A stretch of DNA of 64,000 nt from the NCBI GenBank assembly GCA_934438085.1, contig CAKSBC010000013.1:5509-69508 (forward strand). Direction: 5' to 3'. This document shows positions 25,223 to 34,805 of the stretch, piece by piece (position 1 is the first letter of the stretch; every line of letters starts with the position of its first letter). The position numbers were made by a program, and so were the translations under genes. Source of the stretch: an uncultured Lachnospiraceae bacterium. Lineage in GTDB: Bacteria; Bacillota; Clostridia; Lachnospirales; Lachnospiraceae. The notes below the pieces were generated by a model. That model was not told the DNA's origin and ran no database searches. It worked only from the letters and a program-made list of their open reading frames with translations.

Positions 25223-26344
25223 ATGGACAGTATGTCATTTGGAAAAATAAATAGTCTGAATATCCCGGAAGGCTCATGCATTATAGTTAAGGAGCCTGAG
25301 AAAGTGATGAAAGAGCTTTTTATTCGTCACAAACAAAAGCTTAGTGTAAGGGAGCCGGATTCCAATAAGGGCACATACGGTAAACTTCTGATTATAGCCG
25401 GCAGCAGCGGAATGGCAGGTGCCGCATATATTTCAGGTCTTGCAGCCTTCAGAAGCGGAATAGGAATGGTGAAATATTTTGCACCTGAAGCAAATCGCAT
25501 TATACTGCAGACACTGCTCCCCGAGGCGATGTATGCAAGCTGTGAGGGAAAAGAGCTTTCGGATGAGCTTGATTGGGCAGACTATGTTATTGTCGGCCCA
25601 GGCTTATCAAAGGATGAAGCGGCTAAAGCTATGGTTGCAGAACTGTTCAGGGCAGATGTCGTATCAAGGCTTCATAAGAAGAAGCTTGTAGTTATAGATG
25701 CGGATGCGCTGAATATCATAGCAGAAGAAGGATATGATATGAGGCTGCTTTCAGGAGTCGGAACTATTGAAGAAGGCGGGACAAAAACATTTTCCAACAT
25801 AGTAATAACTCCACATATGATGGAAATGCTGAGACTTATAAAAGGTGCGCCGTCGGATATTACAAATAAGAGCATTTCATTTGCAGATAGCAATATTGCG
25901 GGCGCTGACAGCAAGGATCAGGTTAATGCTGATGCCGGAGAGATAAATTCACTTAAGGTGATCAACAGTATTCCGGAGCTTAAAGTAAATGCGATAAAGG
26001 CAGCAGCCGTATTTGCTGATTATATGGGAATAAATGTAATATTGAAGGATCACGAGACTGTAATAGCTGATAAGGATGGTCGTGTTATTAAGCTGAGCCA
26101 GGGATCCGGAGCATTGGCAAAGGCAGGAAGCGGAGATGCTCTTTGCGGTTTTATAGCCGGAATTAGTGCAGTGCTTAAGGGAAATCTTACGGATGCGCTG
26201 CCTATAGCTGTGTATCTGCATGGTACTGCAGGCCGACTTGCGGCAGAGGAAAAAGGCGAGCACAGTATAATTGCAAGAGACATAAGCGAAAATGCCGGAA
26301 GGGCTTTAATCAGGTGCCTTGACAAGGCAGAAGAAGCACGTTGA
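25223..26344 (+). CDS. nnrD: ADP-dependent NAD(P)H-hydrate dehydratase (NnrD domain only)
   Basis: Repair enzyme that dehydrates damaged NAD(P)HX back to NAD(P)H. The 373-residue product has the C-terminal kinase-like domain of YjeF-type proteins: GTYGKLLIIAGSSGMAGA, the DALN motif in VIDADALNIIAEEG, TPHMMEMLRL and the nucleotide-binding KAGSGDALCGFIAG. The usual N-terminal epimerase domain is absent; only about 45 residues precede. A polar insertion of about 35 residues follows TPHMMEM...GAPSDIT. No ribosome site is evident before ATG 25223, so coupling to prmA 40 bases upstream or a different start is possible. Confidence 0.85.
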   Translation: MDSMSFGKINSLNIPEGSCIIVKEPEKVMKELFIRHKQKLSVREPDSNKGTYGKLLIIAGSSGMAGAAYISGLAAFRSGIGMVKYFAPEANRIILQTLLPEAMYASCEGKELSDELDWADYVIVGPGLSKDEAAKAMVAELFRADVVSRLHKKKLVVIDADALNIIAEEGYDMRLLSGVGTIEEGGTKTFSNIVITPHMMEMLRLIKGAPSDITNKSISFADSNIAGADSKDQVNADAGEINSLKVINSIPELKVNAIKAAAVFADYMGINVILKDHETVIADKDGRVIKLSQGSGALAKAGSGDALCGFIAGISAVLKGNLTDALPIAVYLHGTAGRLAAEEKGEHSIIARDISENAGRALIRCLDKAEEAR

Positions 26345-26358
26345 GTATGTTTTAAATT

Positions 26359-26386
26359 AAAACCTACCAAAATCAAAGGTTTTTAT
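26359..26386 (+). terminator. Weak terminator before serC
   Basis: AAAACCT...AGGTTTT with TTATACTCTTT after it; short stem. Confidence 0.4.
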
Positions 26387-26501
26387 ACTCTTTATCTTGC
26401 TAAATTCATAAAGCGGTTGTATATTTATGTCTTAAGCGGCTTATGAACGGGCAGGATCCGTCAAATCATTATCCCGCCGCATGTTATAAAAAGGAGGAAG
26501 T

Positions 26502-27584
26502 ATGAGCAGAGTTTTTAACTTCAGCGCAGGACCGGCATGTATGCCTGAGTCGGTTCTTAAAGAGATACAGAGTGAAATGTTGGAGTACGGCACCTCAGGA
26601 ATGAGTGTCATGGAGATGAGCCATCGATCTAAAGACTTTGAAGACATCCTCCATACAACAGAGAATACTCTCAGAGATATAGTGGCGATACCTGATAACT
26701 ATAAGGTGCTTTTTGTACAGGGAGGAGCATCACAGCAGTTTGCTGCCGTTCCGATGAACCTTATGAAGAATAAGACAGCCGATTATATCAATACAGGAGT
26801 CTGGACAAAGAAGGCCATCAAGGAAGCAAAGATGTACGGAAATGTTAATGTTATCGCTTCCTCAGAGGATGAGACATTTACATATATACCTGATCTTGAC
26901 GATCTTAAGATATCTGACGATGCTGACTATGTATACATTTGTCAGAATAACACCATATACGGAACCAGATATCCGAAGCTTCCTGACACAAAGGGTAAGG
27001 CGCTGGTATCTGATGTTTCATCCATGTTCGTTTCTGAGCCTCTGGATGTCAATAAATACGGAGTCATCTATGCAGGAGTGCAGAAGAATGCAGGCCCTGC
27101 CGGACTTGTAACAGTGATCGTAAGAGAAGATCTTATCACGGATGATGTGCTTCCGGGAACACCTACAATGCTTAAATGGAAGACTCAGGCTGACAATGAT
27201 TCAATGTATAATACACCTAATACCTGGGGAATATATACCTGCGGCAAGGTATTTAAATGGATTAAGGATATGGGCGGCTTAGAGGTCATGAAGGCCAAGA
27301 ATGAAAAGAAGGCCGCATTATTATATGATTATCTTGATAATTCCAAGCTGTTTAAGGGTACTGTAAGAAAGGATTCGCGTTCTCTTATGAACGTACCGTT
27401 CGTTACGGGAAATGATGAGCTTGATAAGGCGTTCATTGCTGAATGCTCAGAAAAGGGCATTAAGAATATCAAGGGACACAGAACAGTCGGCGGTATGAGA
27501 GCATCTATCTACAATGCCATGCCTTATGAGGGTGTTCAGGCTCTTGTGGATGAGATGGAGCGTTTTGAAAAGAGTCACAGCTGA
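26502..27584 (+). CDS. serC: Phosphoserine aminotransferase
   Basis: PLP enzyme of serine synthesis: 3-phosphohydroxypyruvate plus glutamate to phosphoserine plus 2-oxoglutarate. The 360-residue chain opens with FNFSAGPACMPESVL, has GGASQQFAAVPMNL and the PLP lysine in YAGVQKNAGPAGL. AAAGGAGG sits at about 5 bases. It is followed by serA on the same strand with a 160-base gap. No serB phosphatase gene is nearby. Confidence 0.96.
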   Translation: MSRVFNFSAGPACMPESVLKEIQSEMLEYGTSGMSVMEMSHRSKDFEDILHTTENTLRDIVAIPDNYKVLFVQGGASQQFAAVPMNLMKNKTADYINTGVWTKKAIKEAKMYGNVNVIASSEDETFTYIPDLDDLKISDDADYVYICQNNTIYGTRYPKLPDTKGKALVSDVSSMFVSEPLDVNKYGVIYAGVQKNAGPAGLVTVIVREDLITDDVLPGTPTMLKWKTQADNDSMYNTPNTWGIYTCGKVFKWIKDMGGLEVMKAKNEKKAALLYDYLDNSKLFKGTVRKDSRSLMNVPFVTGNDELDKAFIAECSEKGIKNIKGHRTVGGMRASIYNAMPYEGVQALVDEMERFEKSHS

Positions 27585-27744
27585 TAAGTACAGCCTTAGC
27601 TTTAGCTTAAGCTGCTAAACAGCCGATATAGACGGACTGAGAAAAAGATCAGGATAACAAATAATTATATATTTAAAAAATTACAGAATATTAAAAGGAT
27701 GGTGACACGGCAGTATATAAATTGCCGGATAACGATACAGAAAG

Positions 27745-28914
27745 ATGAAGAATAGAAAAATACTTTTATTAAATAACATAAGCGATCACGGACTCAGAGA
27801 ATTCAGAGACGGATATTCGACTACAGATAAGATGGAAGAGGCTCACGGAGCGCTTGTAAGAAGCGCCGAGATGAAGGACATGAAGTTTGCTCCTTCTTTA
27901 AGAGCCATTGCCAGAGCAGGTGTTGGTGTAAATAACATTCCGCTTGACCGCTGTGCAGAAGAGGGAATAGTTGTTCTTAATACGCCGGGCGCTAATGCCA
28001 ATGCAGTAAAGGAAATGGTTCTTGCAGGTCTTATGCTTGCTTCCAGAGACATTGTCGGCGGTATTGAGTGGGTAAAGGCCAATGCTAATGACGAAGACAT
28101 CGCAAAGGATGCAGAGAAGGCAAAGAAGGCATTCTCAGGTCATGAGGTCATCGGAAAGAAGATCGGTGTTATAGGCTTAGGTGCTATTGGTGTAGTAGTG
28201 GCAAATATGTGCGCTTACCTTGGCATGGAGGTATACGGCTATGATCCTTATATCTCTGTCGGATCTGCATGGAGACTTAAGAGAGAGGTTAAGCACGAGG
28301 AGTATATCGACGATCTTTTTGAAAAGTGTGATTACATAACTGTTCATGTGCCTGCAACAGAATCCAGCAGAGACATGCTTAATAAGCTTTCCTTTGCAAA
28401 GATGAAGGACGGAGTAAGAATACTTAACTTCTCCAGAGGCTTTGTTGTAAACGAAGACGATATAACAGAGGCATTAAGAAGCGGCAAGGTAGCAAAATAT
28501 GTTACCGATTTCCCAACACCAAAGTCTGTTATTATGCCGAATACGGTCGTTACTCCGCACCTCGGAGCATCTACGGAGGAGTCTGAGGATAACTGTGCAA
28601 AGATGGCTGTAGAACAGCTTCAGGATTATCTTGATAACGGAAACATTCATCATTCAGTGAATTATCCTGACATTGATGCAGGAATCTGCAAGGTGGAGTC
28701 ACGAATCGCATGCCTTCACAAGAATACACCGGGTATGCTCGGTAAGCTTACAGCTATAATGGGAGATGCCAATATTAATATTGCGAACATGCAGAATGCA
28801 AGCCGTGACAAATATGCTTATACCCTTATGGATATAGATACAAGGATCACGGATGCTGCACTTAACAGGATCAGAGCTATTGAAGGAATGCTCAGAGTTC
28901 GTATAGTTAAATAA
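27745..28914 (+). CDS. serA: D-3-phosphoglycerate dehydrogenase with ACT domain
   Basis: Oxidises 3-phosphoglycerate to 3-phosphohydroxypyruvate with NAD+. The catalytic domain is at 1-95 and 275-310, the Rossmann fold has GKKIGVIGLGAIG, and active-site residues appear in LNFSRGFVVNE and TPHLGASTEES. A C-terminal ACT domain (about 320-389) suggests serine feedback control. The 389-residue form is the short, clostridial type. The ribosome site is weak (CAGAAAG). Confidence 0.95.
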   Translation: MKNRKILLLNNISDHGLREFRDGYSTTDKMEEAHGALVRSAEMKDMKFAPSLRAIARAGVGVNNIPLDRCAEEGIVVLNTPGANANAVKEMVLAGLMLASRDIVGGIEWVKANANDEDIAKDAEKAKKAFSGHEVIGKKIGVIGLGAIGVVVANMCAYLGMEVYGYDPYISVGSAWRLKREVKHEEYIDDLFEKCDYITVHVPATESSRDMLNKLSFAKMKDGVRILNFSRGFVVNEDDITEALRSGKVAKYVTDFPTPKSVIMPNTVVTPHLGASTEESEDNCAKMAVEQLQDYLDNGNIHHSVNYPDIDAGICKVESRIACLHKNTPGMLGKLTAIMGDANINIANMQNASRDKYAYTLMDIDTRITDAALNRIRAIEGMLRVRIVK

Positions 28915-28935
28915 TGAAATTTATAAGAGGGTAAA

Positions 28936-30264
28936 ATGGCTGATATTAGACCATTCAGAGCAATCAGACCGGCTGCCGATAAGGCAGCTGATGTGGCTGC
29001 GCTGCCTTATGACGTATATTCAAGAGAGGAGGCTGCAGAGGCTGTGAAGAACAGACCCTACAGCTTTCTTAACATTGACAGACCCGAAACCATGTTTGCA
29101 CCTGAACATGATATGTACGCAGATGACGTTTACAAGGCAGCTAAAGAAAGATATGAGAAGCAGAAGGCAGAAGGCATCTATATAAAGGATGATACAGACT
29201 GCTTTTATATTTATGAGCAGACTATGGACGGCAGGACACAGAACGGCATAGCTGCACTGTCATCGGTAGACGATTATCTTAACGGTATATGCAGAAAGCA
29301 TGAAAATACAGTAGCTGCAAAGGAGTTTGACAGGATACATCATGTCGATGCTATGAGTGCACAGACAGGACCTATCTTCTTAAGCTATCATGCAGACGGC
29401 AGGATAGATGCACTTGTAAATACCGAAAAAGAAAAAAAGACACCTGTATATGATTTTATCAGTGAGGACGGCATCAGACACAGAGTCTGGATCATAGCTG
29501 ATAAGGACGTGGTGGCGGAGCTTGGCAGACTGTTTTCTGAGATCAAATGCACATATATAGCCGATGGTCACCACAGAGCCGCATCGGCTGTAAAGGTCGC
29601 GCTTAAGAGAAGAGAGGAAGCTGCTGCAAAGGGTGGATATGACGCTTCAGCAGAATATAACTTCTTTTTGTCAGTACTTTTCTCTGATAGTGAGCTTAAG
29701 ATAATGGATTACAACAGAGTCGTGAAGGATCTCAACGGATATTCGGTCAGCGATTTTCTTGAAGCTCTTGAAAATATTTATAATATCGAATGTACTTCAC
29801 TTTTATGTGAAGCTGACAGCGACGATATAGATGAATTGCTTAGACCCGGAGAAAAGTATGAAGTCGGAATGTATCTTAACGGCAGGACCTATAAGCTTAA
29901 GCTAAAGCCGGAATATGCATCCGCAAGAGCAGCAGACCCTGTCAAAAGCCTTGATGTTTCAGTACTGCAGGACGAAGTGCTTTCAAAGCTATTAGGAATC
30001 ATGGATCCGCGTACGGACAATAGGATCAAATTTATTGGAGGCATAAGAGGGCTTAAGGAGCTAGTAAAGGATGCTGAAAGCTTTGCCAAAGAGAATGAAG
30101 CTGAAGGAAGCCTTTCAAAAAAAGGACCGGCAGCAGCATTTGCAATGTATCCTACAGATATTTCGGAGCTGTTTAAGGTAGCAGATGCCGGACTTTTGAT
30201 GCCGCCTAAATCTACATGGTTTGAACCTAAGTTAAGAAGCGGTTTATTTATTCACGAATTTTAA
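28936..30264 (+). CDS. DUF1015 protein in the serine operon
   Basis: 442-residue cytosolic protein of the DUF1015 family, function unassigned. It starts with the family-typical ADIRPFRAIRP and has ALPYDVYSREEA and YSFLNIDRPE, and a central IADGHHRAASAVKVAL motif (about 214-229) resembling the GHHR-type motif of ParB/sulfiredoxin-fold nucleotide-using enzymes such as free-serine kinases. It follows serA by 21 bases with AAGAGGG as ribosome site and precedes rsmE by 4 bases. The serC-serA-DUF1015 order suggests a role in serine or phosphoserine metabolism (inference). Confidence 0.85.
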   Translation: MADIRPFRAIRPAADKAADVAALPYDVYSREEAAEAVKNRPYSFLNIDRPETMFAPEHDMYADDVYKAAKERYEKQKAEGIYIKDDTDCFYIYEQTMDGRTQNGIAALSSVDDYLNGICRKHENTVAAKEFDRIHHVDAMSAQTGPIFLSYHADGRIDALVNTEKEKKTPVYDFISEDGIRHRVWIIADKDVVAELGRLFSEIKCTYIADGHHRAASAVKVALKRREEAAAKGGYDASAEYNFFLSVLFSDSELKIMDYNRVVKDLNGYSVSDFLEALENIYNIECTSLLCEADSDDIDELLRPGEKYEVGMYLNGRTYKLKLKPEYASARAADPVKSLDVSVLQDEVLSKLLGIMDPRTDNRIKFIGGIRGLKELVKDAESFAKENEAEGSLSKKGPAAAFAMYPTDISELFKVADAGLLMPPKSTWFEPKLRSGLFIHEF

Positions 30265-30268
30265 GACT

Positions 30269-31051
30269 ATGTATCATTTTTTTGTTGATAAAGATAATAT
30301 TTCAGATAAAAATATATTGATAACCGGCGATGATTATAATCATGCTGTAAATGTTTTGCGCCTAAAGCCGGGTGAAAGAGTGATGATAAGTGATCCGGAC
30401 GGAACGGATTATATGTGTACGGTCGATAAGGTCACTGATGAAAATGACGCAGAAGGCACGGCGTTAAAACTACTGATCGAGGAAATCTGCGAGGAAAATC
30501 ACGAGCTTCCTTCAAGAGTGGTGCTTTTTCAGTGTCTGCCGAAATCTGATAAGATGGAGCTTATCATCCAAAAGGCAGCAGAGCTCGGAGTTACGGATAT
30601 AGTTCCGGTGGCTTCCAAGAACTGTGTGGTCAAGCTTGATGATAAAAAAGCGGATGCCAAGGTGAAACGCTGGCAGGCAATTGCGGAAAGTGCCGCAAAG
30701 CAGTCAAAAAGAAGTGTCATCCCTCATATACATAAGGCAGTCAATTTTAAAGAGGCAGTCGATATGTGTGAGGAGCTTAATGTCCGTCTCATACCGTATG
30801 AGGACGAAAAGGGCATTGTTGCCACCTGTGAGGCTATTGTCAGCTTTATACCCGGAAACTCTATCGGTGTATTTATAGGACCTGAGGGCGGATTCGACCC
30901 GCTTGAGGTAAGCATGGCAAAAAGACACGGCATAACTCCGATATCACTCGGAAAACGTATTTTAAGGACTGAAACAGCGGCAATAGCGATATTAAGCCTG
31001 ATAATGATACGTCTTGAGATCGCTGCAGGTATGGATTTAAGCCTCGAATAA
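30269..31051 (+). CDS. rsmE: 16S rRNA (uracil-1498-N3)-methyltransferase
   Basis: SPOUT-class methyltransferase of 260 residues. It has an N-terminal PUA-like part (VNVLRLKPGERV) and the C-terminal knot with IGPEGGFDPLEV and SLGKRILRTETAAIA, both diagnostic. It starts 4 bases after the DUF1015 stop with no clear Shine-Dalgarno sequence, so translation is probably coupled. Confidence 0.94.
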   Translation: MYHFFVDKDNISDKNILITGDDYNHAVNVLRLKPGERVMISDPDGTDYMCTVDKVTDENDAEGTALKLLIEEICEENHELPSRVVLFQCLPKSDKMELIIQKAAELGVTDIVPVASKNCVVKLDDKKADAKVKRWQAIAESAAKQSKRSVIPHIHKAVNFKEAVDMCEELNVRLIPYEDEKGIVATCEAIVSFIPGNSIGVFIGPEGGFDPLEVSMAKRHGITPISLGKRILRTETAAIAILSLIMIRLEIAAGMDLSLE

Positions 31052-31118
31052 TGTTATACTGTAATAGTTATGGCAAATAACGCAATATATTAATCATATA
31101 CTTAAAAGGAGTTACAAA

Positions 31119-32057
31119 ATGCCACTTGTTACAACGACAGAAATGTTCAAAAAGGCATACAACGGCGGCTATGCTATAGGTGCTTTCAATGTTAACAATA
31201 TGGAGATAATACAGGGCATTACAGAGGCATGCCAGGAGACACATTCACCTGTTATCCTTCAGGTTTCAAAGGGTGCAAGAGCCTATGCTAATCACACATA
31301 CCTTGTAAAGCTTGTGGAGGCTGCGCTTATAGAGTGTCCTGAGATACCTATGGCGCTTCACCTTGATCACGGTCCTGATTTTGAAACCTGCAAGTCATGC
31401 ATTGACGGCGGCTTCACATCTGTAATGATAGACGGTTCAAGTAAGTCCTTTGAGGAAAATATAGCTCTTACAAGACAGGTCGTTGATTATGCGCATGCAC
31501 ACGGAGTAGTCGTTGAGGCTGAGCTCGGAACACTTGCAGGCATCGAAGATGATGTTAATGTCAGCGCAGAGGATTCTTCTTACACACGACCTGAAGAGGT
31601 TGAGGAATTCGTAGATCGTACAGGCTGTGATTCACTTGCTATCGCTATAGGAACCAGCCACGGTGCTTATAAGTTTAAGCCTGGCACAGATCCGCATCTT
31701 CGTTTTGATGTTCTTCATGAGATCGAGAAGAAGCTTCCGGGCTTCCCTATAGTTCTTCACGGAGCATCCAGCGTACCTCAGGAGTTTGTAGCTGCTATCA
31801 ATAAGTTCGGCGGAAATATGCCGGGCGCAATAGGAGTACCTGAGGATCAGCTCAGAGAGGCTGCAAGAAGTGCAGTCTGCAAGATTAACATTGATTCAGA
31901 TATCAGACTTGCCATGACTGCTACTATCAGACAGTTTATGCATGAGCATCCGGACAAGTTCGATCCGCGTGAATACTTAAAGCCGGCACGTGCTGCTGTT
32001 AAGGCAATGGTTCACCACAAGATCGTAGACGTACTCGGTTCAAATGACCGTATTTAA
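31119..32057 (+). CDS. fba: Class II fructose-bisphosphate aldolase
   Basis: Zn2+-dependent aldolase of glycolysis and gluconeogenesis. The 312-residue product has AFNVNNMEIIQGI, the zinc-ligand HLDHGPDFETC, VEAELGTLAGIEDDV, and LHGASSVPQEFV followed by KINIDSDIRLA. AAAGGAG sits at about 8 bases. It is followed by pfp, with a hairpin between them that may modulate read-through. Confidence 0.96.
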   Translation: MPLVTTTEMFKKAYNGGYAIGAFNVNNMEIIQGITEACQETHSPVILQVSKGARAYANHTYLVKLVEAALIECPEIPMALHLDHGPDFETCKSCIDGGFTSVMIDGSSKSFEENIALTRQVVDYAHAHGVVVEAELGTLAGIEDDVNVSAEDSSYTRPEEVEEFVDRTGCDSLAIAIGTSHGAYKFKPGTDPHLRFDVLHEIEKKLPGFPIVLHGASSVPQEFVAAINKFGGNMPGAIGVPEDQLREAARSAVCKINIDSDIRLAMTATIRQFMHEHPDKFDPREYLKPARAAVKAMVHHKIVDVLGSNDRI

Positions 32058-32078
32058 TTATTATATTTAAAAATGAAT

Positions 32079-32116
32079 GCCGCAGCTGCTGACAAAAAGG
32101 CGGCTGCGGTATTTTT
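32079..32116 (+). terminator. Hairpin between fba and pfp, possible attenuator
   Basis: GCCGCAGC...GCTGCGGT with ATTTTT, ending 3 bases before the ribosome site CGGAGG of pfp. Confidence 0.6.
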
Positions 32117-32127
32117 CGGAGGAAAAT

Positions 32128-33363
32128 ATGGCTGAAACATTAAAGGGAGCACTCATTATAGGACAGTCCGGCGGACCTACTGCGGTTATCAATGCAAGTG
32201 CATACGGCGTTATCCGCACAGCACTTGATGCCGACTGTATTACCAAGGTGTACGGAGCACATTACGGCATAAAGGGAGTTTTGGAGGACAGACTTTATGT
32301 TATGGACGAGGAAGACAGAGAAGATCTTGATAAGCTCATGTATACACCGTCTTCAGCACTTGGCTCATGCCGCTATAAGATGAAGGACCCTAACGAGGAT
32401 GAGACAGATTATAAGAGAATACTTGAGATCTTCAAAAAGTATGATGTTCGTTATTTCTGTTATAACGGCGGAAATGACTCAATGGATACCTGCAACAAGA
32501 TATCCAAGTATATGAAAAAGGTTGGCTATGACTGCCGTGTTATGGGTGTACCGAAGACTATCGACAATGATCTTTACGGCACTGACCATTGCCCGGGTTA
32601 CGGCTCTGCAGCAAAGTATATAGCTACCTCAGTTATGGAGGTTGCACGCGACACCGTTGTCTATGATACAGGTGTAGTAACTATCATCGAATGCATGGGA
32701 AGACATGCCGGCTGGCTCACTGCGGCAGCTGCACTTGCCAACCTCAGAGAGCATTGCTGTGATCTTATCTATCTCCCTGAGAGAAATTTTGATATGGACA
32801 GCTTCCTTGCTGATATCGAGCGTGTATATAAGGCAAAGGGCAACTGCATAGTTGCAGTTTCAGAGGGTGTTCATTATGCTGACGGAACATTTGTTTCAGA
32901 GGCAAAGACATCCGGAACAGACGGCTTCGGTCATGCACAGCTCGGCGGACTTGCAGCAAGACTTGCGGGTATAGTTAAGGCAAAGATGGGCATAAAGACC
33001 AGAGGTATAGAACTCAGCCTTCTTCAGAGATGTGCGGCTCACTGTGCATCCAAGACAGATATTGACGAGGCATATATGGCAGGAAAGGCAGCTGTCGAGG
33101 CCATGCTTAACGGCGTGACCGATAAGATGGTAGGATTTGACTGCAGCCGTGATAATGGATATGTATGCAGAGAAAAGCTCATAGATCTTTCAGAGGTTGC
33201 AAACTATGAGAATAAGGTTCCGCAGGAATGGATAAATGAAGCAGGAAATGACATTACCAGCGACTTCATCAACTATGCGCTTCCGCTTATTCAGGGTGAA
33301 ACTCCTATGGTAAAGAAGGACGGACTTCCTGATTTTGCAAGACTTAAGAGAGTTTTTGCGTAA
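32128..33363 (+). CDS. pfp: Pyrophosphate-dependent phosphofructokinase
   Basis: Interconverts fructose 6-phosphate and fructose 1,6-bisphosphate using PPi, hence reversible. The 411-residue protein has IGQSGGPTAVINAS, YNGGNDSMDT and MGVPKTIDNDL; the lysine in PKTIDND (Gly in ATP enzymes) and GGNDS mark the PPi type. GGAGG lies at 6 bases from ATG 32128; the longer frame from 32077 runs through the preceding hairpin and is rejected. It pairs functionally with fba and with the PPi-producing or -using ppdK. Confidence 0.93.
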   Translation: MAETLKGALIIGQSGGPTAVINASAYGVIRTALDADCITKVYGAHYGIKGVLEDRLYVMDEEDREDLDKLMYTPSSALGSCRYKMKDPNEDETDYKRILEIFKKYDVRYFCYNGGNDSMDTCNKISKYMKKVGYDCRVMGVPKTIDNDLYGTDHCPGYGSAAKYIATSVMEVARDTVVYDTGVVTIIECMGRHAGWLTAAAALANLREHCCDLIYLPERNFDMDSFLADIERVYKAKGNCIVAVSEGVHYADGTFVSEAKTSGTDGFGHAQLGGLAARLAGIVKAKMGIKTRGIELSLLQRCAAHCASKTDIDEAYMAGKAAVEAMLNGVTDKMVGFDCSRDNGYVCREKLIDLSEVANYENKVPQEWINEAGNDITSDFINYALPLIQGETPMVKKDGLPDFARLKRVFA

Positions 33364-33410
33364 TATAAGTCGAAGCAATTGAATTTATATATTGTGTAAA
33401 TATTTTAAAT

Positions 33411-33463
33411 AAAAAGGCAGCTGATCATGCGGTGCTGTAATGCACTGCAATCAGCTGCTTTTA
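33411..33463. terminator. Bidirectional terminator between pfp and thiI
   Basis: GCAGCTGAT (33417-33425) pairs with ATCAGCTGC (33450-33458); AAAAAG on the left and CTTTT on the right serve both converging genes. Confidence 0.8.
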
Positions 33464-33495
33464 TAGATATTAGCTTTCTGTAATCAGAGCAACAA

Positions 33496-34677
33496 TTACT
33501 CGCAGATAACGACCTCTTCGGTGTTAACAGCAGTTTCTATCAGCTCATCTATCTTTTCAGCAAGATGTCTTTCAGAACGCTGAATGACATTAAGATTAGG
33601 CTTTGTAACAGGATGCTTTGCAACAAAGATAGTGCAGCAGTCCTCATACGGAAGTATGCTTGTTTCAAAGGTTCCGATCTTTTCTGCAACATCAACGATC
33701 TCCTGCTTGTCAAAGCCTATAACAGGACGGTATACAGGAAGCTCGCAGACCTCATCCGTGGTGCGGAGAGAGAACATTGTCTGTGATGCGACCTGACCAA
33801 TGCTTTCTCCGGTTATAAGACCGATGCAGTCATTTGCATTTGCAAGTCGTTCTGCAATGCGCATCATGTAACGGCGCATGATAATAGTAAGCTCATCATG
33901 CGGACACTGCTCGTAAATATAGAGCTGAATGTCTGTAAAGTTGACGATATGAAGTCGGATAGCGCCTGAATATGAGGCAACCTGCTTTGCGAGATCAATG
34001 ACCTTTTGCTTAGCTCTTTCTGAGGTATATGGCGGTGCATGGAAGTAAACGGCTTCGATCATAACTCCGCGCTTTGCGATCATGTAGCCTGCAACAGGGG
34101 AATCGATACCGCCTGAGAGCAGCAGCATTGCCTTGCCGTTTGTACCTATCGGCATTCCACCGGCACCCGGTATGACCTTTGTAAATACATTGATCCTCTG
34201 ACGGATCTCAATATAAACTATAAAATCAGGGTTGTGAACGTCTACGCTTGATTCCGGATATGCATTAAGTATGTCGTATCCCACGTCTGCATTTATAACA
34301 TCAGAGTTCACAGGATAATGCTTATCGGCACGCTTAGCACGAACCTTGAAGGTGAATTTCTGTTCAGGATGCTCCTTCTGAACAAATTCAAGCACCTTTT
34401 CACGAAGCTCATCATATTCACATTTATCTATCTGAAGCATAGGGCAGATGCCTGTAACACCGAATACCTTGCCTAAAGCTTCAACTACTTCGTCATAGTC
34501 ATAGTCTGATTTAGCATTTACATATATACGTCCCTGTTCCTTTTGAACGGCAAAATCGCCTTCGACCTTTTTAAGGTGCTCACGGATCTGGTGCATGAGT
34601 GCATCCTCAAAAATATAGCGATTCTTGCCCTTAGTGCCGATTTCGGCATACTTTATCAGAAAGCTCTGATACTGCAT
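33496..34677 (-). CDS. thiI: tRNA 4-thiouridine synthase ThiI (no rhodanese domain)
   Basis: Adenylates tRNA U8 and transfers sulfur; also serves thiazole synthesis in some bacteria. The 393-residue chain has a ferredoxin-like and THUMP region (1-165) and the PP-loop LLSGGIDSPVAGYMI; the rhodanese domain of the E. coli form is missing, as in most Firmicutes, so sulfur is delivered directly by a partner cysteine desulfurase. That partner (iscS) lies directly upstream. A GGAGAAAAAG-type site precedes the ATG. Confidence 0.95.
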   Translation of the reverse strand: MQYQSFLIKYAEIGTKGKNRYIFEDALMHQIREHLKKVEGDFAVQKEQGRIYVNAKSDYDYDEVVEALGKVFGVTGICPMLQIDKCEYDELREKVLEFVQKEHPEQKFTFKVRAKRADKHYPVNSDVINADVGYDILNAYPESSVDVHNPDFIVYIEIRQRINVFTKVIPGAGGMPIGTNGKAMLLLSGGIDSPVAGYMIAKRGVMIEAVYFHAPPYTSERAKQKVIDLAKQVASYSGAIRLHIVNFTDIQLYIYEQCPHDELTIIMRRYMMRIAERLANANDCIGLITGESIGQVASQTMFSLRTTDEVCELPVYRPVIGFDKQEIVDVAEKIGTFETSILPYEDCCTIFVAKHPVTKPNLNVIQRSERHLAEKIDELIETAVNTEEVVICE

Positions 34678-34805
34678 TCTTTTTCTCCTTAAACAAAATA
34701 TAATTATTAAAGCTTACAAAAATATAATATATATGGCTTTGACTAAGCACTTTTGAAATGTGCGCTGAGACCTGAGAAAATGCCGCGATACATTAAGAAT
34801 TGTCT

